From: Lachnospiraceae bacterium
GTDB taxonomy: Bacteria > Bacillota > Clostridia > Lachnospirales > Lachnospiraceae
Direction of reading: 5' to 3'
NCBI GenBank assembly: GCA_017461045.1
Contig: JAFTZJ010000057.1
Location: 62,001-126,000, forward strand
DNA length: 64,000 bases
Below the pieces are notes generated by a model. The model ran no database searches, was not told the origin of the DNA, and worked only from the letters and a program-made list of their open reading frames with translations. Positions 1 to 9,020 of the stretch are shown piece by piece. Position numbers and translations under genes: made by a program. Each line of letters opens with the position of its first letter. Position 1 is the first letter of the stretch.

Positions 1-1
1 A

Positions 2-2971
2 GAGGTACTTCGATTAAACGAAGCGTCCCTTTCCATTAACGAAGACAATACATTGATGATGCTGCGAATAGCAGAAGAACATCAACAGGAGCGAAATAAT
101 CGACTGGAAATTCCTGAGAATGTCCGGACTCAATATGAAGAAAATGCAAATGGTTGGTCGCAGGAAGAAATGCGTGTTAAGAACTTCCTGTCTGACTTAA
201 TTTATTCAAAAAAGACCTGGGTATATGATAAGACAAAACTGTCACAGGGTGAGCGTACACGTCAGATGATGTTGGAATATGCGGATGTCATTGCTAAGCT
301 TATTATCGATGACAGTATATTGGACGGCATGATTGACCGTATGCCATTCCCGGCTATGGAAGAGCAGGGAACTGAAGCGGCAAATATTGGTAATGTTATT
401 AAGGACTCATTAAGAGTATTTTATGATAACCCGGAAATTATGTTGCTGAAGGAACTTGGTACAGAAGAAGAAATAAAGGCAGGATTAATTACATTACTGA
501 ATGCAGCACGATATTTAAGCGCACCGGATGATGCAATGGACGAAATGAATCCGATGTATGCTTTTGTGCAAATGGATAACCAAATTGGTGAAGTAGTAAG
601 AAATACCAGCAATCAATTGCAAGCTATGGTAACGAGTCTGGTAAATGAAATGTTTGGTCCGGCAAATGAGCAGGAAGAGCAACAGGCAAACCAACAGGCA
701 AATCAACAGGCAAATCAACAGGCAAATCAACAGGCAAACCAGCAGGATGAACAGGAATTAACGGAAGAACAGCGGAGATTGTTAGCACAACGAGCGGAAT
801 TGAGCCGTATTGTAAAAGAGGCGGCAACCGGTGGTCGTGGTCAGGGTCTATTTATCAAAACCGTACTTAGCCGATACTTTGAAGGCGCATCGGAATTAGA
901 ACAACGTTCTATGCTGGCATACTGTATTCGTGATATGCGACCAAAACAGGTGTTGCCGGAGGATGCAACGTTACAACAGAGAAACGAGGAAGAAGAACGT
1001 CAGAGAGGTTATACTTTGGGTGGTATTCTAAAGGGCGCAGGACCATTGCTTCAGAAAATGCTACAGGGATTCCCGGCAGAAGGAACACCGGAATCCTTGC
1101 AGTATGCATTGAAGGATATGAAGTCCAAGCTTGCACCGATTCCAATGGAAATTGTTGAGGCAGAATTGCAGGGTATTGTAGAACGTTCCCAAGGTAACAT
1201 TACCAAAATCAAGCTGACACGTTCCTTGGGTGCTGCTTCTGTGGGACAGGCATTTTTATGTACCATATATGGACCTTCCATACCGGAAGAAGGAAGAGAT
1301 GTAGTAGTAAAATTACTTCGTCCGGATGTTGGAAACCGAATGATGCGAGAAAAAGAAGTTATGCTCAATGCAGCAAGGGAAGCAGATCGGCTGGATCGTG
1401 TGAATGCACATGAACCGCAACTGCAGGATGGAGAAATCGGCGGTCTGGAAGCGACTTATCTTGGACAGTTACAGCGGATAGAGGAAGAATTAGATTTGAC
1501 CTTGGAGGCTGCGAATGTAGAAAAAGGTAAACTATATGATCAAGGTAGCAAGAATGTAAAGGCTATGAAGCTGTGTAATCTGGTAGAGCCTACCAAGGGA
1601 ACCATGGTTCTGGAACGGGCAAAGGGTGAAACGGTAGACCGGTATATGACTGACGTGAAAGCACAGATACAAGCGCAATATGACAGAATGTGCCAAGGGG
1701 AAGGGAACTTGAACGTTGGTCGTAGTCCGGATAAAATGCAAATTAATATGAAAAATATAGAAGTGGTTTTTGATGCACTGAATCAATTAATCAAAATCCA
1801 GACGGAACTTCGGGAACGGCAGAAGCATATGGTAGAATTGTCTTACAAATGGGTACAGGAGGGTCTGTTCCAAGGAGGGTTCTATCATGGAGACTTGCAT
1901 GCGGGAAATATTATGACGAGTGCAGAAGGATTAACCTTAATTGATTTCGGTAACGCTACATCACTTACAGAGGAACAAATCAAGCACATTATACGAGTTG
2001 TTGCGGCAACTTCTCTTGGCGCCAGTGAAGTGGATGCATTTCTGGAAGGATTCCACGCTTTGCTGGAGAATACAGATGAGCAGGAGTATGAAGCAAAGAA
2101 AGCACAACTGAGAGAAAAATTTGAACATGTCCTAAGCCTTGGAACGAAGGAAGATGCAGGTATGCGTATATCGGCAGCACTAATTGAGGCACAAAGTTTA
2201 GGTTTTGAATTGCCGGCGGCCATTAATAACTTTTCACAGTCACAAATGCGTTTGCAGAATGCGTTGGATGAAATGAACGCAATAATTAATGAAGTGCAGT
2301 CAGTTATTAACAATTTGCAAAGTATACCACTGGAAAGTACCGAGGTGATGATGCTTTATGGGGATCCACGAGTGGCCATTATGACTATAATGTCTTATAA
2401 AGATAGAGTAGAAACGAAAGAAGTTCCTGAAATTTTAGGACAAAATGTAGAGTTAATGAAGGCAATGGGTGATAGAGAAGCGGTTGTTGGAGATTTAATG
2501 AATCCGGAGAAAATGGACCAATTGGGAAATACACATTTTAAGGCGATTACATTTATATCACAACAATTGCAAAATGTTATTAATTATGTGGATCAGATTA
2601 AAGGTGATGAAGAATCTAATGCGATTTATACCGAGCATTCCAATACTCCAAAAAATAAAAGAGGTAAATATTCATCTAATAAGGTGTTTATGCCGTTAAG
2701 GGAACACTGTAACTGGATTGCAAATATTGCAAAACAATTCATGTTAATTGCACCAGAAGATGGAGAACTGGAGAATATTGCGGAGCATTTAATTGGAATA
2801 TCTGATGACCAACCACTGGAAAAAATGAAAGAAAGTGCTCTACGACTTGCAGGAATATTAAAGAATAAAACACAGGTATATTCTGACTTTTGCAATCAAG
2901 ATAGGGGCAAATGGGAGAACAACAGTTGCAAACAGAAGCAGGACAGGTGTACGAGGCGATGCATAAAATAA
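2..2971 (+). CDS. ABC1/UbiB-family atypical protein kinase-like protein, 5'-partial, probably frameshifted at its 3' end
   Basis: The reading frame is open to the window edge, so the true start may lie upstream; the first internal candidate start is TTG at 53. The central part carries ABC1/UbiB kinase hallmarks: an Ala/Ser-rich nucleotide loop (LGAASVGQ), a VAVK-type lysine (VVVKLLRPDV, about residue 420), EELDLTLEAANVEK, the catalytic-loop equivalent FYHGDLHAGNIM (about 612) and LIDFGN (about 630). These proteins are atypical kinases or ATPases, often linked to isoprenoid lipid metabolism, but this one is far longer than usual (more than 970 residues against about 450-550) and has long helical flanks and a Gln/Asn-Ala repeat near residues 210-230. 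The last 20 or so residues turn Cys/Lys/Arg-rich, and a natural-looking continuation lies in another frame from about 2905. Substrate unknown. Confidence 0.8.
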   Translation, partial: EVLRLNEASLSINEDNTLMMLRIAEEHQQERNNRLEIPENVRTQYEENANGWSQEEMRVKNFLSDLIYSKKTWVYDKTKLSQGERTRQMMLEYADVIAKLIIDDSILDGMIDRMPFPAMEEQGTEAANIGNVIKDSLRVFYDNPEIMLLKELGTEEEIKAGLITLLNAARYLSAPDDAMDEMNPMYAFVQMDNQIGEVVRNTSNQLQAMVTSLVNEMFGPANEQEEQQANQQANQQANQQANQQANQQDEQELTEEQRRLLAQRAELSRIVKEAATGGRGQGLFIKTVLSRYFEGASELEQRSMLAYCIRDMRPKQVLPEDATLQQRNEEEERQRGYTLGGILKGAGPLLQKMLQGFPAEGTPESLQYALKDMKSKLAPIPMEIVEAELQGIVERSQGNITKIKLTRSLGAASVGQAFLCTIYGPSIPEEGRDVVVKLLRPDVGNRMMREKEVMLNAAREADRLDRVNAHEPQLQDGEIGGLEATYLGQLQRIEEELDLTLEAANVEKGKLYDQGSKNVKAMKLCNLVEPTKGTMVLERAKGETVDRYMTDVKAQIQAQYDRMCQGEGNLNVGRSPDKMQINMKNIEVVFDALNQLIKIQTELRERQKHMVELSYKWVQEGLFQGGFYHGDLHAGNIMTSAEGLTLIDFGNATSLTEEQIKHIIRVVAATSLGASEVDAFLEGFHALLENTDEQEYEAKKAQLREKFEHVLSLGTKEDAGMRISAALIEAQSLGFELPAAINNFSQSQMRLQNALDEMNAIINEVQSVINNLQSIPLESTEVMMLYGDPRVAIMTIMSYKDRVETKEVPEILGQNVELMKAMGDREAVVGDLMNPEKMDQLGNTHFKAITFISQQLQNVINYVDQIKGDEESNAIYTEHSNTPKNKRGKYSSNKVFMPLREHCNWIANIAKQFMLIAPEDGELENIAEHLIGISDDQPLEKMKESALRLAGILKNKTQVYSDFCNQDRGKWENNSCKQKQDRCTRRCIK
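680..739 (+). repeat. Five-copy 12-bp tandem repeat coding for a Gln-Gln-Ala-Asn tract
   Basis: Five consecutive copies of a 12-base unit (CAACAGGCAAAY) in frame within the first gene, giving repeated QQAN. The units are nearly identical, so copy number is probably unstable. It separates the N-terminal helical region from the kinase-like domain and probably forms a flexible linker. Confidence 0.9.
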
Positions 2972-3435
2972 ATACGGCTTGTATAGCAAGCTTGCCGAGC
3001 ATGAAGAATATTGTGAACTGTATTATTCCGCATTTGCCGAATACTACTATTGATGATCCGGGAGTAAATGAAGTGTTTAAACAATGGGTAATGGACGAGG
3101 ATAATTATGGAGCGGAACTCGGTGAAGTGTTTGACCGTATCAGAGTATCCAACTTTAATGTCCAATCAAAAAATCTAACAAGCGAACAGAAGAAAGAAAG
3201 AGACCATAACAAATTAGTTCTTGGACAAGAAATGGCAGAAATAATGCGAAAGGCATTACCAAAGCATTTGGAACAGATGAAAGAATCATTGAGTTATACA
3301 ACAAGAAGAAAACCGGATTCATTCTTTGACGTAATGGCAGATGCAATTTCTAACAATGTTAGCACAGCGATTAAAAAGTTAGGCTTTTTCCGAGGTATTT
3401 ATTATGGTTATAAGATGAATCATCAGCAGGAGTAA
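2911..3435 (+). CDS. C-terminal continuation of the ABC1-like protein (or a separate overlapping gene)
   Basis: This 174-residue frame overlaps the end of the upstream frame by 61 bases. Adding one G to the GGGG run at 2904-2907 makes the two frames one continuous protein of about 1,145 residues, and removes the anomalous basic tail of the upstream frame. Only a weak AGGGG lies three bases before the ATG at 2911, a poor ribosome site compared with most genes here. It has no recognisable domain: it is helical, with a charged middle. The shift is either a real mutation or a sequencing error; no canonical X-XXY-YYZ slippery heptamer is present. Confidence 0.65.
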   Translation: MGEQQLQTEAGQVYEAMHKINTACIASLPSMKNIVNCIIPHLPNTTIDDPGVNEVFKQWVMDEDNYGAELGEVFDRIRVSNFNVQSKNLTSEQKKERDHNKLVLGQEMAEIMRKALPKHLEQMKESLSYTTRRKPDSFFDVMADAISNNVSTAIKKLGFFRGIYYGYKMNHQQE

Positions 3436-3474
3436 ATCGGGAATGGTATATAATGCTGAAAAGAGGAATGATCT

Positions 3475-4434
3475 ATGAAGATATTACAATTAGAAAAAGA
3501 GCACAGAGATTATTTTAAGAGCATGGACCCATTAATGAAGATGGATTATCTGGCATTTCCCGGATGCTTTGCACTTGTGGCAATGGAAAAAGCGAAACAT
3601 GGAGATAGTCCTGCCGGTCTTATGATTTGTCTGGCTACGGAAAAGGATTTAATCATTGAGTGGCTGTATGTTACTTCGGAGTACCGGGGCAGAGGAATTG
3701 GAGAGGCATTGTTGTGTAAAGCATTTAGCATTGCGGAGCAGCGAGGCTTGAAAACTTTGAAAGCATATATTAGCAAAGAGTACGGAAGAGAGTTGTTTTG
3801 CGTTAATGAAGAGTCGTTTTTTGAGGAACATTTATTCGAAGCAGAGCAGGCGCTTCCGGGTGAGTGGTTTACAAATCTTCGAAATATATCGAACCAGGTA
3901 TCTGCGAAGGAGAAAACGCAATATTCCATGCTTTCCCTATCTGCGTTTCCATCTGCTCAGCAGCGTATGGCGATTACAGAATTGTTGAAACATTCTGAAA
4001 CACAAGCTTTATATCCAATGCATAATGCTTATTCGTTATTGGACTCGGATTTAAGTATTTTAGTATCTGACGGAAAGCAGATATGCGGTGGTATCGGCGT
4101 ACAATATGTGCAGACTCCGTGTTTTGATATGCAAGGGGGACGAATTGTACGGCTTACACAAGAAACCTTGTATCCGGTACTGTTTTCGGCGAAGGATGAT
4201 AAGGTTGCCGGAGAACTGGTTCGGGCATCTGTGACTGCGGCTATGCGAAAGTACTCGCCGGATACGGAAATCCGTATTGTGTTGTTGACTGATATGTATG
4301 CAGAAGTTTTGAAGGACCTCTTGCCAAATGATTCCGTAGAAAGTAAAATGTTAGTGGCTCAAGTGTCTCAATATACTGAGATAAAGCAATTAGAGCAGTT
4401 GTACAAAGAGTTGGAACCGTATATGGAAGAATGA
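3475..4434 (+). CDS. GNAT-family N-acetyltransferase
   Basis: A 319-residue protein with an N-terminal GNAT domain. The acetyl-CoA-binding motif A is clear at about residues 65-90 (TSEYRGRGIGEALLCKAF), preceded by the central strands ending in IIEWLYV. The second half (about 140-319) looks like a degenerate second GNAT-like or SCP2-like region and has no motif I can assign. The start is supported by AGAGGAATG eight bases upstream. It follows the ABC1-like gene by 39 bases and precedes a diguanylate cyclase by 10 bases, so it is probably co-transcribed with the latter. The acceptor substrate cannot be predicted. Confidence 0.85.
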   Translation: MKILQLEKEHRDYFKSMDPLMKMDYLAFPGCFALVAMEKAKHGDSPAGLMICLATEKDLIIEWLYVTSEYRGRGIGEALLCKAFSIAEQRGLKTLKAYISKEYGRELFCVNEESFFEEHLFEAEQALPGEWFTNLRNISNQVSAKEKTQYSMLSLSAFPSAQQRMAITELLKHSETQALYPMHNAYSLLDSDLSILVSDGKQICGGIGVQYVQTPCFDMQGGRIVRLTQETLYPVLFSAKDDKVAGELVRASVTAAMRKYSPDTEIRIVLLTDMYAEVLKDLLPNDSVESKMLVAQVSQYTEIKQLEQLYKELEPYMEE

Positions 4435-4444
4435 AGGTAATATC

Positions 4445-6355
4445 ATGAAGACGCTAAAGAAAATAATCGGAACATACATGTATCAGGTGACGGCAGTATG
4501 CGTAGTTTTAATGGTACTGATTGTTTTGATTATCCAAGTTACAATTGAACAGAATCGTGCGTATGAGACGTCGATGCATTCCTTCTCCATGATTAACAGC
4601 AGGTTGGAAGAGAATGAGATTGAACTGGGGATTATACAGGAAGAATACAAGCAAACCTGTTTGTATAATGCCGAGGTCATAGCGTCTATTATAGAAGATG
4701 ATCCTGAGATGTTGCAGGGTACATCTGCATTGAGAGAATTAGCGGTCTTATTGGAAGTAGACGAAATTCACATATTTGATGAAACCGGATGTATTTTTGC
4801 CGGCACTCATCCGGAGTACTATAATTATACCTTTGATTCCGGTGATCAGATGTCATTCTTTAGACCGATGTTGGAGGATAAGACACTGAAGCTGGTTCAG
4901 GAAATTACTCCTAACACAGCGGAAGGTAAGCTGATGCAGTATTCAGCAATCTGGAGTGATAATGGCCGGTATATTGTACAGGTGGGTATGGAACCGGTCA
5001 ATGTAGAGAAAGTTACAGAAAAGAATGAAATATCTTATATTTTTTCTACATTTAAGTTTAATGCTGAGGCGGATTTCTACGACATTGACGCTACCAGTGG
5101 TGAAATTATAGGCTCTACAAATTTGGATAGTATCGGCTGTAATGTTGAGGAACTGGGTATTGATTTTGATAGAGTCAAGAATGATTCGGATGGTTTTCAT
5201 GCCCGGATTAACGATACATTTTCCTTTTGTGTTTTTAAGCAGGAGGGCAGTAGCTATTACGGAAGAGTTGTGTCGGCGGTTAAATTATATGAACGTGTAC
5301 CAACCTCTGTATTATTGCTATCCGCATGTTTGGTTACAATTTCATTTTTGTTGGCACATGTAGTTCTGAAACGAATGAATACATTAGTGGTAGATGAAAT
5401 ACATGGTGTGAATAAACAGCTAAATAAAATCGCTCATGGAGATTTTAATGAAATTATTGAAACAAGAAGCAGTTTAGAGCTTTCGGAGCTTAGTGATTAT
5501 ATCAATGTAATGCTGAAAAACATCTTAAATCATAATATTAAGATGTCTTATGTATTGAATAAAACGGATTTGCTTATAGGAATTTATGAATATAATAATT
5601 CCATGAATCAGGTTCAATTTACAGAAACGGTACCTCAGATTCTATCTATGGAACCGGAGAAGGTGGAATCCATAGCCGGTAATATAGAAGAATTTCAATT
5701 GTTTGTAAAAGGGATTCTGAGCAATCCGGTAGAAGATGAATCAAGTGTTTATCAGGTAGAAAAGAAGTACATTAAACTGGAAGAGATAGTAAATGGAGAT
5801 GACGTGTTTGGTGTTGTCATGGATGTGACAGCCGAAGTTCTAAGACGGAAGGAAATTGAAATCGAACGGGATATAGATGTATTAACCGGATTATATAACC
5901 GACGTGGTTTAGATGCTAAGCTGGAGATGCTGTTTGCAGAACCGGAGAAGTTAAGGAAATATGCCATGATCATGATTGATGCAGATGGCTTAAAAATACT
6001 AAATGATACCTATGGACATGAATGTGGTGATGTATATTTGAAAAAAATTGCTGCAATTATTCATAATTTTGGTATTCGAGAAAGTATTGCCTCCCGGCAG
6101 GGTGGAGATGAATTTATTTTATTCTTATACGACTACGATAGCGAAGACGAGTTAATACATACAATTGAAACCTTGCAATATATCCAGAGCAACAGCTCTG
6201 CACGTATTCGTGAAGACTTGAGTGTTCCTCTTGAATTTTCTATGGGATATTGCTATACCGCAGAGGACGAAAATTATCTGCAAATGATAAAAGAAGCAGA
6301 TAAGATGATGTATCAGAATAAATTAAAACGTCGTGAGAATACTAACCCTAAATAA
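4445..6355 (+). CDS. Membrane-anchored diguanylate cyclase (GGDEF protein)
   Basis: Makes cyclic di-GMP from two GTP. A transmembrane helix at about residues 10-32 and another at about 285-307 enclose an extracellular sensor region of about 250 residues, a Cache/PDC-like layout. A HAMP-like helical stretch and a PAS-like linker follow. The C-terminal GGDEF domain starts at DVLTGLYNRRGL (about 480) and has an intact catalytic GGDEF (about 554-558). The allosteric I-site RxxD expected a few residues upstream is absent (RESI instead), so product inhibition at that site is not expected. Together with the HD-GYP protein at 25757 this gives the window both c-di-GMP synthesis and breakdown. The extracellular ligand is unknown. 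Confidence 0.93.
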   Translation: MKTLKKIIGTYMYQVTAVCVVLMVLIVLIIQVTIEQNRAYETSMHSFSMINSRLEENEIELGIIQEEYKQTCLYNAEVIASIIEDDPEMLQGTSALRELAVLLEVDEIHIFDETGCIFAGTHPEYYNYTFDSGDQMSFFRPMLEDKTLKLVQEITPNTAEGKLMQYSAIWSDNGRYIVQVGMEPVNVEKVTEKNEISYIFSTFKFNAEADFYDIDATSGEIIGSTNLDSIGCNVEELGIDFDRVKNDSDGFHARINDTFSFCVFKQEGSSYYGRVVSAVKLYERVPTSVLLLSACLVTISFLLAHVVLKRMNTLVVDEIHGVNKQLNKIAHGDFNEIIETRSSLELSELSDYINVMLKNILNHNIKMSYVLNKTDLLIGIYEYNNSMNQVQFTETVPQILSMEPEKVESIAGNIEEFQLFVKGILSNPVEDESSVYQVEKKYIKLEEIVNGDDVFGVVMDVTAEVLRRKEIEIERDIDVLTGLYNRRGLDAKLEMLFAEPEKLRKYAMIMIDADGLKILNDTYGHECGDVYLKKIAAIIHNFGIRESIASRQGGDEFILFLYDYDSEDELIHTIETLQYIQSNSSARIREDLSVPLEFSMGYCYTAEDENYLQMIKEADKMMYQNKLKRRENTNPK

Positions 6356-6386
6356 TGACTTTGAATGGTAGGTATGAAGGGTTTGT

Positions 6387-7457
6387 ATGAAAGACTTTAT
6401 TGAACAATTAAAGAAGCGAAATGATATTCAAAACGGAATGATAATTCTGGCGATTATCCTGGGCATTGTATTAGCCTTTCGATATTTACTGCCGATTGTG
6501 ATTCCGTTTTTGATTGCACTAATTATCGCAGGAGTGTTGCGTCCGATTGTAGACTGGATTATAAGAAAGGTGCATTGGTCGGACAAAATAGCAGCAATTT
6601 TTGTTTTGGTTAGTATCGGTGTATTGGTATTACTTCTTGGTGGCGGCGTGGTATCTGCTTTGATTCGCCAAGCGGAAAATCTGGTGTCCTATTTGCCATT
6701 TTATAAAGCGCAGTTCATGGTAGGGCTTGGGAATTGTTGTCGATATATTGACAATGGGCTGCGATTGAATCAAGGTGCCAGTATTGCTTATGCCACCGAA
6801 GTATTGACCGGAATTTTTTCGGATTTTCAAATTACAGTGTTACCCAAGCTAACCAGTCAAACGGTAACCGTTGTAAAGTATGCATTTGCCGGGATTATTT
6901 TTCTCTTCATTATGCTTTATGCCACTCTTTGTATGCTGAAGAATTATCCGTATCTATTTGGTAAAAGTGAGATTGGGAATGGTGTAAGAACGATAGTAGA
7001 AAAAATGATAGCAGTGCTTAGTAAATATCTTCGGGCAGAGGGATTGATTATGCTGGCTCAAACTTTAATATGTGCAATCGGGTTATGGATTTTGGGTAGT
7101 CCGTATTTCATTTTGCTGGCTGTATTCATAGGTGTTTTGGATGCATTTCCGGTTTTTGGCTGTGGTACGATTCTGGTTCCCTGGGGGATTTTTCGCCTGC
7201 TAATGGGGGATGTATTTATGGCAGTTGGGTTGCTGGTTGTCTGGGGGCTGTGTGCCTTGAACCGACAATTTTTGGAACCGAGACTTTTGGGGAAGCAACT
7301 GGGCATGAGTACTTTGCATTCATTGTTTTTGATGTATGTAGGTTATCGGTTGTTTGGAATATTCGGATTTCTGTTAGGTCCTCTTGGTTATTTGATTGGA
7401 AGAGAAGTGTTTGAACTTGCGAAAAAGAAAAGGGAAACCTTGCATAATTCTCCATAG
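6387..7457 (+). CDS. AI-2E family (PerM/YtvI-like) membrane transporter
   Basis: A 356-residue multi-helix membrane protein of the AI-2E/UPF0118 family. Hydrophobic segments occur near residues 18-55, 68-90, 150-175 and in several closely spaced helices in the C-terminal half. The family's conserved late motif is recognisable as LNRQFLEPRLLGKQLGMSTLHS. Members export small molecules or ions; despite the name, few have been shown to move autoinducer-2, and some Firmicute members are linked to sporulation or ion/proton exchange. It stands 31 bases after the cyclase gene and may be in the same transcript. Substrate not inferable. Confidence 0.88.
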   Translation: MKDFIEQLKKRNDIQNGMIILAIILGIVLAFRYLLPIVIPFLIALIIAGVLRPIVDWIIRKVHWSDKIAAIFVLVSIGVLVLLLGGGVVSALIRQAENLVSYLPFYKAQFMVGLGNCCRYIDNGLRLNQGASIAYATEVLTGIFSDFQITVLPKLTSQTVTVVKYAFAGIIFLFIMLYATLCMLKNYPYLFGKSEIGNGVRTIVEKMIAVLSKYLRAEGLIMLAQTLICAIGLWILGSPYFILLAVFIGVLDAFPVFGCGTILVPWGIFRLLMGDVFMAVGLLVVWGLCALNRQFLEPRLLGKQLGMSTLHSLFLMYVGYRLFGIFGFLLGPLGYLIGREVFELAKKKRETLHNSP

Positions 7458-7544
7458 TTTACTATAATATCAATATTGTTGAACTTATGTTAGAGTTCCA
7501 TAGGGCAGGAATGCCGGAAAGTGAAAGAAAAGGAGAAAGTCATT

Positions 7545-8978
7545 ATGGCAAAGGACAAGAAGTTAGTAGAAGCAATTACATCTATGGACGAAGATTTTGC
7601 ACAATGGTATACCGATGTGGTAATTAAGGCAGGATTGATTTCCTATACCAATGTGAAAGGATGTATGGCAATTAAGCCCGCTGGCTACGCTATCTGGGAG
7701 TTAATTCAGAAGCAGTTAGATGATCGGTTCAAAGCAACCGGTGTGGAGAATGTATATATGCCGATGTTTATCCCCGAAAGTCTCTTGCAGAGGGAGAAGG
7801 ATCACGTAGAAGGATTCGCTCCGGAAGTGGCATGGGTAACGCACGGTGGCTTAAATGAATTGCAGGAGCGCATGTGTGTAAGACCGACTTCTGAAACCTT
7901 GTTCTGTGATTTTTATAAAGATGATATTCAGTCATACCGAGACTTACCAAAGGTATATAACCAGTGGTGTTCGGTAGTACGTTGGGAGAAGGAAACCAGA
8001 CCGTTCCTTCGTTCCAGAGAGTTTTTATGGCAGGAAGGACATACAGCTCATGCAACTGCAGAGGAAGCAGAAGAAAGAACCATTCAGATGTTGAATGTGT
8101 ATGCTGATTTCTGTGAAGAAGTGTTGGCAATGCCGGTTGTAAAAGGACGGAAGACAGATAAAGAGAAGTTTGCCGGTGCGGAAGCAACTTATACCATTGA
8201 AGCATTGATGCATGATGGTAAAGCATTGCAGTCCGGAACCAGTCATAATTTTGGTGATGGATTTGCCAAGGCATTTGATATTCAGTTTACAGATAAGGAT
8301 AATAAATTACATTATGTACATCAGACTTCATGGGGTATGACGACTCGTTTGATTGGTGCAATTATCATGGTACACGGTGATGATTCCGGATTGGTATTGC
8401 CTCCAAGAGTGGCTCCAACTCAGGTTATGATTATTCCGATTATGCAGAAGAAGGAAGGCGTATTGGAGAAGGCAGCAGAGCTGAAGGAGAAGCTGGGTGC
8501 ATATCGTGTAAAGGTAGACGATAGTGATAAGAGTCCGGGCTGGAAGTTCAGTGAGCAGGAAATGCGTGGTATTCCAATCCGAGTTGAAATCGGACCAAAG
8601 GATATTGAAGCGAATCAGGCAGTTTTGGTTCGCCGTGATACAAGAGAGAAGATTACCGTTTCTCTTGACGAAATTGATACAAAGGTTGGCGAATTGTTAG
8701 AAACGATTCAGAAGGATATGTTCGAACGTGCGAAAGCACATCGGGAAGCCAATACTCATGTAGCTATGAACTGGGAGGAATTCAAGGAAATTCTGGATAC
8801 CAAGCAGGGCTTTATCAAGGGTATGTGGTGTGGTGATACGGAATGTGAAACCGCAATTAAGGACGAGACCGGAGCAACCACAAGATGTATGCCATTTGCA
8901 CAGGAGAAACTGGGCGAGACCTGTGTACACTGTGGTAAACCGGCAACAAAGATGGTTTACTTTGGACGTGCATACTAG
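7545..8978 (+). CDS. proS: Prolyl-tRNA synthetase, short eukaryote/archaeon-like form
   Basis: Charges tRNA-Pro with proline; class II synthetase of 477 residues. Motif 2 is seen in [21 protein letters not shown], motif 3 in [10 protein letters not shown], and the C-terminus has the Cys-rich zinc-type domain ending MVYFGRAY that is typical of the type-3 (eukaryote/archaeon-like) ProS. The editing INS domain of the long bacterial type is absent. Start chosen at ATG 7545 because AGGAG (7531-7535) sits nine bases upstream; an in-frame GTG at 7521 would place the SD inside the coding region. No T-box leader is seen upstream; a TATAAT-like hexamer lies near 7464. Confidence 0.97.
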   Translation: MAKDKKLVEAITSMDEDFAQWYTDVVIKAGLISYTNVKGCMAIKPAGYAIWELIQKQLDDRFKATGVENVYMPMFIPESLLQREKDHVEGFAPEVAWVTHGGLNELQERMCVRPTSETLFCDFYKDDIQSYRDLPKVYNQWCSVVRWEKETRPFLRSREFLWQEGHTAHATAEEAEERTIQMLNVYADFCEEVLAMPVVKGRKTDKEKFAGAEATYTIEALMHDGKALQSGTSHNFGDGFAKAFDIQFTDKDNKLHYVHQTSWGMTTRLIGAIIMVHGDDSGLVLPPRVAPTQVMIIPIMQKKEGVLEKAAELKEKLGAYRVKVDDSDKSPGWKFSEQEMRGIPIRVEIGPKDIEANQAVLVRRDTREKITVSLDEIDTKVGELLETIQKDMFERAKAHREANTHVAMNWEEFKEILDTKQGFIKGMWCGDTECETAIKDETGATTRCMPFAQEKLGETCVHCGKPATKMVYFGRAY

Positions 8979-9020
8979 AATAGCATATTGATGAGACGAT
9001 ACAATGTATGGAGTGATAGC

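Noticed and set aside
2888..2915. Programmed -1 frameshifting
   Set aside because: No X-XXY-YYZ slippery heptamer in the zero frame near the GGGG run and no stimulatory pseudoknot could be seen; a one-base deletion is simpler.
7458..7544. T-box leader of proS
   Set aside because: The 86-base gap has no T-box sequence, no specifier-loop stem and no terminator.
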